Source: CAZFQG01 sp964520785
Lineage (GTDB): Bacteria; Planctomycetota; Planctomycetia; Pirellulales; Thermoguttaceae
DNA: 17,082 nucleotides
NCBI GenBank assembly: GCA_964520785.1
Contig: CAZFQG010000144.1
Coordinates: forward strand, 1 to 17,082
Direction: 5' to 3'
This document shows positions 1-7,322 of this stretch, piece after piece. Under the pieces are notes generated by a model. The model was not told where the DNA came from. It saw nothing but the letters and a program-made list of their open reading frames with translations, and ran no database searches. Both the position numbers and the translations under genes were made by a program. Positions within the stretch are counted from its first letter, which is position 1, and every line of letters begins with the position of its first letter.

Positions 1-962
1 CTCGGGAGTTCACGGAGCGGTTCTGCGAAAACGCCTCGGTCGCGCCGGAGGACATCCGCCCCGCGGAATACCTGCCGTTTATCGAGGCGTGGCACGCGCA
101 CGTGGCCTCCGTGCGGATGGACTTCTTTCAGAGGTTCACGCCGGCCTTTGGGATTCCCTGGACGGAGGCGATTGCCGGCTGCCCCGTGAAGGCGGCCCCC
201 GGTTCGCTTTGGGCGGAGCCGTGTCTGGACGATTTGTCGCGCCGGCCGGAAATCCGATTCGATCCGTCGAATCCGTGGGTTGAAAAGCTGATTGAATTTA
301 CCGACACCCTCGTTGAGGTGGCCGCGGGGCGATTTCCCATCGCCGCGCCCCAGTTTCGAGGGCCCCTGGACATGCTGGCGGCCCTGCGGACCCCGGCCGG
401 CATGTGCATGGATCTGGTCGACCGGCCGGAGGAAACGGCCGAACTACTAGCCGAGCTGGCCGCGTTGTGGATCGCCTTGGGCCGCGCCGTCGTGGAGCGG
501 ATCGAGCCCTTCCAGGGGGGGTACGTCGCGCGGATGGGAAGCTGGACGCCCGGTCCGGTCGTGACCATGCAGAACGACGTGTCCACCCTGGTTTCGGCCG
601 TGCAGTACGCCAGGGTGCTCGGCCCCCTGGACGAGCGGATCGCGGCGAGTTTCCCGTGTACCGAGTTCCACATGCACGCCTCGGAACTCCACCAGGTGAA
701 GAACATCGCCGCGCTCGAGCGGTTGACGACTTTCCAGTTGACCCTGGAACACACGCTCGGGGGACCCTGCCTGGAGGCGGAACTCACCGCGGCTCGCCGC
801 ATCCTCCAGCACAAGCCTTTATTATTGACATGCCTGGACACGACTTCCGCCGATCGCTGCCTCGCGGAACTGCCCCATGACGGACTTTGCGTCGCCCTGG
901 CGACGAATGAACGGATCATTCCGGCCGGGTTCGTCGATTGGCTGTCGCGGCACTGCGTGTAG
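1..962 (+). CDS. UroD-like (uroporphyrinogen decarboxylase superfamily) protein, 5'-truncated by the window edge
   Basis: The frame is open from base 3 with no stop before TAG at 960-962, so about 319 residues are visible and the true start lies outside the window. The GTG at 102 is only an internal valine codon. The segment FRGPLDMLAAL, then a DLVDRPEETAELL helix, then GSWTPGPVVTMQNDVSTL, fits the TIM-barrel UroD/MtaA/CmuA superfamily, whose members are haem-pathway decarboxylases or corrinoid/thiol methyltransferases. The late FHMHASELHQVKNI segment sits where the family places substrate or metal ligands. A haem role is unlikely: no other haem gene is nearby, and diverged UroD-like proteins are common beside sugar-metabolism genes in planctomycete-like genomes. 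The substrate is unknown. The next gene is on the same strand after 128 bp. I am fairly sure of the superfamily and unsure of the reaction. Confidence 0.72.
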   Translation, partial: REFTERFCENASVAPEDIRPAEYLPFIEAWHAHVASVRMDFFQRFTPAFGIPWTEAIAGCPVKAAPGSLWAEPCLDDLSRRPEIRFDPSNPWVEKLIEFTDTLVEVAAGRFPIAAPQFRGPLDMLAALRTPAGMCMDLVDRPEETAELLAELAALWIALGRAVVERIEPFQGGYVARMGSWTPGPVVTMQNDVSTLVSAVQYARVLGPLDERIAASFPCTEFHMHASELHQVKNIAALERLTTFQLTLEHTLGGPCLEAELTAARRILQHKPLLLTCLDTTSADRCLAELPHDGLCVALATNERIIPAGFVDWLSRHCV

Positions 963-1090
963 AAGGCCTGAGTGGAACATCGACCGATTGCCGTTTGCCC
1001 GATCGTCCCAATTGGGGGCGTTCGGCGCTGTCGGGCACGAATTGACTCCATAAGCCGATTTGGTAAACAACGATTCACGAATACGCGAAC

Positions 1091-2365
1091 ATGGCTACCG
1101 ATACCCGATCCAAGCTGAAACTTCCTGCCGCCCGATATGGGGCCAGCGCGTACGAAAGCGCCGAGAACGATCTTCCCACGCAGTACCCGCGGACCATGGG
1201 TCCCAACGTGATGAGATACCTGCAGGCGGTGGTCGACAGCGGCCTCAGCCGCAAGGGGACCATGGTCGACCGGTTCGAAAAAGCCTTCGCCGAGGCCCTC
1301 GGCGTCAAACACTGCATTGGCACCCCGGGCTGCAATCCGGCCTTGCACTGTCTGGCGGCCGCCTTCGACTTCGAGCCGGGGGACGAAATCATCGTCAGTC
1401 CGATCACCGACTACGGAACCATCACCGGACTCGTCGCCGAGAATTACATCCCCGTGTTTCCCGATGTCGAGCCGGGGACGGTTAATCTCAGCGCGCGTAC
1501 CATCGAAGGGTGCATCAGCGACCGCACCCGCGCCATTCTCGTCGTCCACAAGACGGGCATCATCTGCGACATGGACCCGATCATGGATATGGCGAGAAGC
1601 CGCGGGCTGATCGTCTACGAGGATGCGTGCCAGGCCGTCTTCGGCCGCTACAAGGGCCGGCTCGCGGGAACGCTTGCCGACGCGGCCGCGTTTTCGTTCG
1701 ATTCCGAGAAGACGATGGGCTCGGACATGGGGGGATGCCTCGTGACCAATGACGACGACCTGGCCGAGCGGGTCCGTTTTATGGGACAAAGCCGGGGGGC
1801 CGTGTCCGAGCCCGGTTTCGGCCGCAAGCACATTAAGCGCGGCTACGCCTTCCGAATGCCCCAATGTACCGCGGCGATGTGTCTCGGCCAGTTGGAGATC
1901 ATCGAGGAACAGGTGCTCCATCGCGACCGGATGTACCGCCTGCTTGCCGGTCTGATCGACGATATCCCGGGCGTGAAGGCCCTGGAGGTTCCCGATTATG
2001 TCGACGTCTATTCGCCCTGGATGTTCAGTATGAACATCGAGCTGAGCGAGTTCGACTGTTCCGCGGACGCATTCGCGGAGGAGCTGGTCGCCGAGGGGAT
2101 TCCCAACGCTGGAACCGGTAGATACTATTTGATGCCGGTCGGCGCGGCCTTTCTGGGGGAGAACGCGAGGAAGAAAATCTATCCGTACTCCATGCCCCCC
2201 GCCTCAAGGGAATACACCTACGACGAAACGACCTGCCCCTGCGCGTGGGAGTTTCTGCAGAGCTGGATCCGCTGGGCCACGTTCTGCGAGAAGTACCAGG
2301 AGGAGGACTGCGCCAAAGCGGCGGAGATCATCGCCCGGGTCGCCAACCGGCATCGTGTTTCGTAG
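1091..2365 (+). CDS. DegT/DnrJ/EryC1/StrS-family PLP-dependent sugar (or cyclitol) aminotransferase
   Basis: The protein has 424 residues, near the usual 370-430 for this fold-type I family, which exchanges an amine and a ketone on nucleotide sugars, free or phosphorylated keto-sugars, or keto-cyclitols, usually with Glu or Gln. Visible motifs: GTPGCNPALHCLAAA (about 77-91) in the PLP-phosphate region; IVYEDACQAVFG (174-185), with D178 contacting the pyridine nitrogen and Q181 in its usual place; and AAFSFDSEKTMG, where K207 is the expected Schiff-base lysine, followed by GGCLVTND. Since K207 is present it is likely a true aminotransferase rather than a PLP-dependent dehydratase, which carries His there. 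ATG at 1091 has no clear Shine-Dalgarno sequence. It heads a tight unit: the dehydrogenase gene starts 17 bp after its stop. That pairing suggests the two act on the same keto intermediate. Confidence 0.88.
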   Translation: MATDTRSKLKLPAARYGASAYESAENDLPTQYPRTMGPNVMRYLQAVVDSGLSRKGTMVDRFEKAFAEALGVKHCIGTPGCNPALHCLAAAFDFEPGDEIIVSPITDYGTITGLVAENYIPVFPDVEPGTVNLSARTIEGCISDRTRAILVVHKTGIICDMDPIMDMARSRGLIVYEDACQAVFGRYKGRLAGTLADAAAFSFDSEKTMGSDMGGCLVTNDDDLAERVRFMGQSRGAVSEPGFGRKHIKRGYAFRMPQCTAAMCLGQLEIIEEQVLHRDRMYRLLAGLIDDIPGVKALEVPDYVDVYSPWMFSMNIELSEFDCSADAFAEELVAEGIPNAGTGRYYLMPVGAAFLGENARKKIYPYSMPPASREYTYDETTCPCAWEFLQSWIRWATFCEKYQEEDCAKAAEIIARVANRHRVS

Positions 2366-2382
2366 ACCAGGACATCGAGTTC

Positions 2383-3315
2383 ATGACTTTCCGCCTCGGC
2401 CTCGTCGGCCTGTGTACGTCGCATCCCCTGAAGTGGACTCCGCTTATCCGCGAACTGGCGGCCGAGGACCGCATTGACGTGGAGATTGCCGGAGTTTGGG
2501 ACGACGGCGAGGTCCGCCCTAGCGGGTACGCCGAGGAGTTCGGCCGCGAGTTCGGCATTCCCCGGGTGTTCAATTCCCTCGATCAAATGGCCGCCGAAGT
2601 GGACGGAGCGATTATCCACGCGGCGAATTGGGACCGGCGCGTCGACCTCGCCGCGGTCTTCGTGGACGCCGAAAAACCCGTTTTGCTCGATAAGCCGATC
2701 GTGGGTACACGGGTGGACGTCGATACGATGCTGGGGTGGATTGCGGAGGGGGCCCGGCTCTGCGGCGGTTCGAGCCTCCGCCATGCGCCGGAAGTCCAGT
2801 CGCTTCTGGCGGTACCGGAAGAGGACCGGGGCCGCCCTCACACGGTTTTCGTCGGATGCGGAACGGATACGTTCTTCTACGGCATCCACGCCTACTCCTT
2901 GCTTTGCGGGATAATGGGACCGGGGTTGGAATCGGTCCGCCATTTGGCGGATGCCGGCGAGCGACTCATCGAGTGCGCGTGGGACGACGGCCGAGTCGGG
3001 ATTATCAGTCTCGCGGGGCCGGGTAAGCTGCCGTTTCACGCGACCGTCGTGACGCCGAGGACTGTGAGCCAATTCACCGTCGATCCGGCCGGAATCTACC
3101 GCGCGGCCTTGGAGGCGTGGCTGCCGTACCTGAGCGGTTCCGCCGTTCGGCCTCCGGTTACCGCGATGGGTTTGTTCGAACCGGAGCTGGCCGCGCTGGC
3201 GGCCGCATTTTCACGCCAGGAGGGGGGCAGCGAAGTTGGGCTGAGCGAAATTCCCGATGATTTTCACCCTTACGACGGCGCGGCGTTCGTCGAGGCATAT
3301 CGGAAGAAAGCGTGA
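2383..3315 (+). CDS. Gfo/Idh/MocA-like NAD(P)-dependent oxidoreductase, small cytoplasmic form
   Basis: I place the start at ATG 2383, 17 bp after the aminotransferase stop and 10 nt after a weak AGGA (2369-2372). The frame is open back to 2245, but that part overlaps the previous gene and is not family-like. The 310-residue protein begins directly with a Rossmann strand, MTFRLGLVGLCTSHP, and has no signal peptide. The nucleotide loop is unusual: GLVGLCTSH instead of GxGxxG/A. The segment AEKPVLLDKPIVGT (97-109) matches the family's EKP loop with Asp for Glu (D103-K104-P105). The GIHAYSLL segment near residue 170 sits in the active-site region. The family oxidises or reduces sugar and cyclitol hydroxyls. 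The stop overlaps the kinase start as GTGA (3312-3315), which implies translational coupling. The altered loop leaves activity and cofactor open. Confidence 0.76.
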   Translation: MTFRLGLVGLCTSHPLKWTPLIRELAAEDRIDVEIAGVWDDGEVRPSGYAEEFGREFGIPRVFNSLDQMAAEVDGAIIHAANWDRRVDLAAVFVDAEKPVLLDKPIVGTRVDVDTMLGWIAEGARLCGGSSLRHAPEVQSLLAVPEEDRGRPHTVFVGCGTDTFFYGIHAYSLLCGIMGPGLESVRHLADAGERLIECAWDDGRVGIISLAGPGKLPFHATVVTPRTVSQFTVDPAGIYRAALEAWLPYLSGSAVRPPVTAMGLFEPELAALAAAFSRQEGGSEVGLSEIPDDFHPYDGAAFVEAYRKKA

Positions 3316-4334
3316 TTGCACCCCAAGACCAATTCGTTCACGATGTCGTCGCGGCGTTCGGCAAGGCGCCGGTGCGGGGAATCGCGCCCCTAGGGGGGAC
3401 GGCATGTCCGAAATTCGCCGTGGATACGCCGGCGGGGCGCTTCGTTGTTCGCGTCCGGGCGGAGGAATTCTCGCCGGAGCCGTTTGTCCGATTCGATCAC
3501 GAGGCGATGACGCGGCTGGCCGGAGCGGGGCTTCCCGTCCCGGAACCGCAGGTGGCACGGGACGGCCGCACCTGGGTCGGCCGCGAGGGGCGCATCGTCG
3601 AACTGCTTTCCTGGAAAGACGGCGACGCGTACGTGGACGTCGACTTCGATAGAATCGCCGGCGTGGGCCGCTTCCTGGGCCGCTTTCACGCGGTCTTCTC
3701 GGAGGGTGCCCCCGAAGGTAAGGAGGGATTCGTCCGCGAAGACCATCCGGATATGCTGCTTCCGATTATCGAGGGGCTACGTCCGCTGGCAAAGGACGCG
3801 GCCCAGCGCGAGGGACTGGCATACGTAGAGAGCCAACTCGACCGGGTCCGAAATGAACTGGACGCGGGTTTGTACGAAAGGCTTCCCGCGGCGGTCATTC
3901 ATGGAGACATCCATCACGGGAATCTGCGGTTCGAGGGGGCGGATGTGTCCGCCGTCTACGACTTCGATTACATGAGCCGCCAGGCACGCGCCCGGGACTT
4001 GTGCGACGCGGTGATGTTCTTCGGATCGACCCGGGGTGAGCCGCTCGATTTCGACGACATCCGCTCGCTGACGCAGCCCTTCTTTCCGGACCGGAAGCGG
4101 ACCGCGGCGTTGCTGGAGGGCTACCAAGAGACGACTCCACTCGGGGAACTGGATCTGCTCGGTCTGCGATTGCTCATCCGGTCCCAATGGGTGCAAATTC
4201 GCCTCCGCGGGTCGCGGAAGATCCCGGCGGCGGAAAGGGTCGCGTTCGTGACGGACCGGTTCGAGACGGTGATCGACTGGCTCGACCGCGAATCGGAACC
4301 ATTTTTCGCCGCGTTTGCTTTGGGGAAATCGTGA
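3312..4334 (+). CDS. APH-family phosphotransferase (small-molecule kinase, homoserine/aminoglycoside kinase fold)
   Basis: GTG at 3312 overlaps the previous stop by four bases (GTGA). The 340-residue product has the protein-kinase-like APH fold. HGDIHHGNLRF holds the catalytic-loop pattern H197-G-D199 with N204; VYDFDYM gives the metal-binding DFD at 217-219; VELLSWKDGDAY is a typical hinge. In the N-lobe the ATP-lysine strand reads RFVVRVRAEEF, with Arg where classical APH enzymes have Lys; several PF01636 subfamilies share this. Members phosphorylate aminoglycosides, homoserine, choline, methylthioribose, and cyclitols or amino sugars. Its place after an aminotransferase and a dehydrogenase suggests it traps a sugar or amino-sugar intermediate as a phosphate. 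Antibiotic resistance is a less likely reading, because nothing else nearby supports it. Confidence 0.83.
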   Translation: MIAPQDQFVHDVVAAFGKAPVRGIAPLGGTACPKFAVDTPAGRFVVRVRAEEFSPEPFVRFDHEAMTRLAGAGLPVPEPQVARDGRTWVGREGRIVELLSWKDGDAYVDVDFDRIAGVGRFLGRFHAVFSEGAPEGKEGFVREDHPDMLLPIIEGLRPLAKDAAQREGLAYVESQLDRVRNELDAGLYERLPAAVIHGDIHHGNLRFEGADVSAVYDFDYMSRQARARDLCDAVMFFGSTRGEPLDFDDIRSLTQPFFPDRKRTAALLEGYQETTPLGELDLLGLRLLIRSQWVQIRLRGSRKIPAAERVAFVTDRFETVIDWLDRESEPFFAAFALGKS

Positions 4335-4356
4335 GAATCGCCCACAACGGTATAAC

Positions 4357-4362
4357 AAGGAG
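4357..4362 (+). promoter_or_regulatory. Shine-Dalgarno sequence that fixes the start of the glycosidase-like gene
   Basis: AAGGAG lies 7 nt before ATG 4370. It supports this start over any upstream codon in the same open frame (open from 4187), and the protein from this ATG begins with a clean signal peptide. Confidence 0.8.
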
Positions 4363-4369
4363 TATTTCC

Positions 4370-5869
4370 ATGAGAACAAGGTTTTTCTTTACGGTGTTCG
4401 CCTTCTTCGGTATTGTCTCACCGGCGAGCGCGGCCGAAACGGTGATCGTGGCTCCGGAGAATCTCGCTCCGTTGGAACAATACGCCCTTTCGGAACTGGC
4501 GGATCACGTCGCAAACACCTTCGGCTCGGCGCCGCGAATCGTCGCGCCCGGCGATGCCGTACCGGCCGGGGCTCTCGAAATCGTCTTCGGCCGTACCGAG
4601 ACGAATCCCCGCCTGGCGTCTCTGGCGGCGGAGGGCGCGTTCCGGCCGAATCGCCAGGAGCAAGGATTCGCGATCCGCGTCCCCAAGGGCGATCCCGAAG
4701 CCGCGCGGACCATCGTCCTTTGCGGGGCGGATGAGCATGGGCTGCTTTGGGCCGTCCGGGATCTTTCGCACTTCCATCTCTACAGTGACGGCGGCGAGCC
4801 TGTTTTCGAACCGGCGGATGTCTCGTTCGCGCCGGTAATCAAGTGCCGCCAGATTTCGGAATCGGGCTGCAATCTCTACGAGTGCGAGAACCCGCACGAA
4901 AAATTCATGTTCACGTGCCATTTCAATCGGGACACGAGGAAGGCGGAATTCACCAAGAAGTACTACGTCGATTGGCTGAGTGAATGGAAGATCAACGTCG
5001 CCGGGATGCTCTGGTGCAACTACCCGGTTTACGACGAAGCGTATGCCGACTTCGTCCGCTATGCCCATTCGCGCGGGGTGAAAGTGGTCGCGTTCATGTG
5101 CCCCTTCCGGCCCGGGCATGAGAAACCGCCGGGGGAGGGCCTCGAAGCCGGGAGCGAAGGGGCCGGGGACTGCCCTCGTGATCCGGAGAACCGCAAGTGT
5201 TATTTCAACCGGCTGGCCGAACTGATCACGCGCGAACCTCTGGTGGACGGCATCTGCCTGGAGACCCCGGAACACGACGGGATCGCCTGTCCCTGCCCCG
5301 AGTGCGGGAAGAACCCCTACCCGGGCATTCAGATGCTCAACGAGCTGGTCGCCGAGATTAAGAAGCACCGGCCGGACCTGCCGATCTCTTTTTCACTGAA
5401 GGAACCGACGCCGAATCGCGAGGCGGCGGAGGCCGTATTGAGGCGGCTGATTCCCCTGGACGGTCCGCATGACTGGTACTCCAACAGCTATGTCAGCCGC
5501 GACGACCGGGCCCACTGGCACGCCGTTTCGCACCAATGCGGTACGTATTTGCGACCGTTCCGTAACCGGCTCCGGAGCAAGTCGTCGGAAGCCGAGGAGA
5601 TCGACGGAGTCTACTACGACTTCCGCCTCGCCGCGGAAAACGGCGTGATCGGCTACGGGTTCTGCTACCGATTTTACGGCGGCCGCTTTGGCAGTTACAC
5701 GGTCCACGAGGACGAAGCGATGCGCAAGAGGTATCCCGATCGGCTGGGGCCCTTTTCGTTGGCCCTGCTCGGCGAGGCGTCGTTCGATCCGTTTTCCGAA
5801 GGCGAAGCTCGCGAAAAGAAGCTCCGCCGACTTAGAGCGTTGACCATTCCCGATTATCCGAGACGGTGA
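4370..5869 (+). CDS. Secreted glycoside-hydrolase-like protein (GH67/GH20-type N-terminal domain plus TIM-barrel-like region)
   Basis: 499 residues from ATG 4370 (AAGGAG 7 nt upstream). Residues 1-21 form a Sec signal peptide: MRTR, a hydrophobic FFFTVFAFFG stretch, then a SPASA cleavage site. Residues 22-155 (PENLAPLEQYALSELADHV, then ALEIVFGRTETNP) resemble the small alpha/beta domain that precedes catalytic barrels in GH67, GH20 and related families. Residues 155-470 look like a (beta/alpha)8 barrel; DGICLETPEHDG (293-304) is a likely strand-end acidic site. A C307-x-C309-x-x-C312 motif follows, and the protein is cysteine-rich overall, which could mean disulfides or a bound metal. Similar cysteine clusters occur in DUF4838-like proteins. 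It probably attacks a glycoside or uronide outside the cytoplasm. The stop overlaps the transporter start. The substrate is unknown and enzymatic activity is not proven. Confidence 0.62.
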   Translation: MRTRFFFTVFAFFGIVSPASAAETVIVAPENLAPLEQYALSELADHVANTFGSAPRIVAPGDAVPAGALEIVFGRTETNPRLASLAAEGAFRPNRQEQGFAIRVPKGDPEAARTIVLCGADEHGLLWAVRDLSHFHLYSDGGEPVFEPADVSFAPVIKCRQISESGCNLYECENPHEKFMFTCHFNRDTRKAEFTKKYYVDWLSEWKINVAGMLWCNYPVYDEAYADFVRYAHSRGVKVVAFMCPFRPGHEKPPGEGLEAGSEGAGDCPRDPENRKCYFNRLAELITREPLVDGICLETPEHDGIACPCPECGKNPYPGIQMLNELVAEIKKHRPDLPISFSLKEPTPNREAAEAVLRRLIPLDGPHDWYSNSYVSRDDRAHWHAVSHQCGTYLRPFRNRLRSKSSEAEEIDGVYYDFRLAAENGVIGYGFCYRFYGGRFGSYTVHEDEAMRKRYPDRLGPFSLALLGEASFDPFSEGEAREKKLRRLRALTIPDYPRR

Positions 5870-7134
5870 GAGTCCTCATGACGCGCCTAGAACGGACGCC
5901 AGGTGGAACCAAGACCTGGACGTGGTTTATTTGCGGCATTCTCTTTCTTGGCACGGTGAACGCCTATCTGGACCGGCAGACCATGTCGTTGCTCTCGCCG
6001 CTGATCTGCGGGGAGTTCAATCTCAACAACGAACAGTGGGGAGAATTGCTTTCCGCGTTCCGCTGGACGTACGCCTTTGCGCAGATTCCCGCCGGTTACC
6101 TCGCGGACCGCTTTTCGGTACGAGTGGTTTTTGCCGTCGCGGTGGGCGTCTGGTCGCTGGGAAGTGCCGGAGGCGCCTTCGCGATCGGCCCGCGGACTCT
6201 CGCCTGGACCCGGCGCGTACTCGGCCTGGGAGAGGCGTTCCAGTGGCCGTGCTCGCTGCGGGTGACGGCCAATATGCTGCCGCCGGAGGACCGCGGATTG
6301 GCCAACGGCTTTTTCACGAGCGGAGCGGCGACCGGTTCGCTCATGGCGCCGTTCATCATCCTCCCCTTGGCATCGCTATTCGGCTGGCGAGTGGCGTTTT
6401 TCATTATTGGTTCGATCGGGTTCTTCTGGATTGCGCTCTGGTGGGCCGCTACGGGACGTCCTGAGACGCTCCGCCCCGTCGACAAGGATCAGGCGTCGCC
6501 GGCCGTGAAGCGACAGTCGCTTGTACAGCAAACCGCGTTCATCCTCCGTCAGCCGGGGTTCTGGCTTCTGATGATCGTCGCGTGCTCCATCAATCCCTGT
6601 ACCTATTTCATCGCCGAATGGATCCCGAAATACATGCACGACCAGCGGGGTTTCGGTATCCTGGGGGCGGGGTTCATTTCCACGCCGATATTCCTGAGCA
6701 TGGATGTCGGAAATATCGGCGGGGGTGGATTGGTAAAGTACCTCGCGGCCAGAGGCATGTCTCTGCGCCGCGCGCGGGGAACGACCGTTACGGTGGCTTC
6801 TCTTCTGGTGCTTCCGGCCGCCCTGGCCAGCCACGTGGGGAATCCGTACGTCTGCATCGGTCTTCTCGTGGTCGCCATGTTCGGCATCGCCGCCATCGGC
6901 GCGAACTACCTGGCCGCTCTCCAAGAGGTCTCGTTCCAAAGCGTAGGTCTCGTGGCCGGCCTGCTCGGAACGGTGAGCAACATCTTCGCCGCCACGGCGA
7001 ATCCGTTCATCGGCTCCTACGTAGACCGGACGGGAGACTTCCACCTCGTTTTTCTGGCACTGGCGATGTTTCCCCTGGTTGGGCTGGCGGCATTGCTGAC
7101 ATTCGACGCCGTCGTCGCCCGACGGGATACGTAA
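5866..7134 (+). CDS. MFS transporter, anion:cation symporter (hexuronate/ExuT-like) type
   Basis: A hydrophobic protein of about 422 residues consistent with 12 membrane helices. NAYLDRQTMSLLSP (32-45) in helix 1 and AQIPAGYLADRFSVR (72-86), the MFS motif A loop after helix 2, are typical of the ACS family, which takes up hexuronates, galactarate/glucarate, phthalate and similar organic anions with H+ or Na+. Two starts are possible. GTG 5866 overlaps the upstream stop as GTGA. ATG 5878, four codons later, has GGTGA (5865-5869) at a good 8-nt spacing and may be the better choice. The C-terminal half ends normally and TAA is at 7132-7134. Directly after a secreted glycosidase-like gene, it is the likely importer of the released sugar acid or sugar. 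The substrate is inferred from family only. Confidence 0.85.
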   Translation: MRVLMTRLERTPGGTKTWTWFICGILFLGTVNAYLDRQTMSLLSPLICGEFNLNNEQWGELLSAFRWTYAFAQIPAGYLADRFSVRVVFAVAVGVWSLGSAGGAFAIGPRTLAWTRRVLGLGEAFQWPCSLRVTANMLPPEDRGLANGFFTSGAATGSLMAPFIILPLASLFGWRVAFFIIGSIGFFWIALWWAATGRPETLRPVDKDQASPAVKRQSLVQQTAFILRQPGFWLLMIVACSINPCTYFIAEWIPKYMHDQRGFGILGAGFISTPIFLSMDVGNIGGGGLVKYLAARGMSLRRARGTTVTVASLLVLPAALASHVGNPYVCIGLLVVAMFGIAAIGANYLAALQEVSFQSVGLVAGLLGTVSNIFAATANPFIGSYVDRTGDFHLVFLALAMFPLVGLAALLTFDAVVARRDT

Positions 7135-7322
7135 AGAACAGGGATTCCGCGACTCCGGTTGCTCTCCATGGTCCTCCATCCTTATGCCGGAATTCGCCGC
7201 ACGCAACGCCCATGAGGAACCGGGGGGACTCGGAACCCGGTCGAACTGCTCGGTGCTTCGGTTTTCCACGCGGCGCGCCGTGCTGGGAAGGCGAATGCCG
7301 CGAACGCGGACAAGGCGATCCT

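Noticed and set aside
1042..1070. TTGACT as a possible -35 box before the DegT gene
   Set aside because: At 16-18 bp spacing the downstream hexamers (such as TAAACA or AAACAA) match the -10 consensus poorly.
128..1921. A 597-residue open frame on the minus strand
   Set aside because: It lies opposite the UroD-like and DegT genes, crosses the gap between them, has Arg/Ser-rich low-complexity content and shows no domain motif. It is a by-product of high GC.
3312..4334. Aminoglycoside resistance gene
   Set aside because: The fold fits, but the gene is embedded and translationally coupled in a metabolic unit and lacks the classical ATP-site lysine, so a metabolic kinase is the better reading.
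4187..4369. Upstream extension of the glycosidase-like frame to 4187
   Set aside because: It overlaps the kinase gene in another frame. ATG 4370 has AAGGAG and begins a signal peptide.
7260..7285. 10-bp palindrome CGGCGCGCCG in the convergent gap
   Set aside because: Expected by chance in GC-rich DNA; no repeat of it was noticed and it lies outside any promoter context.
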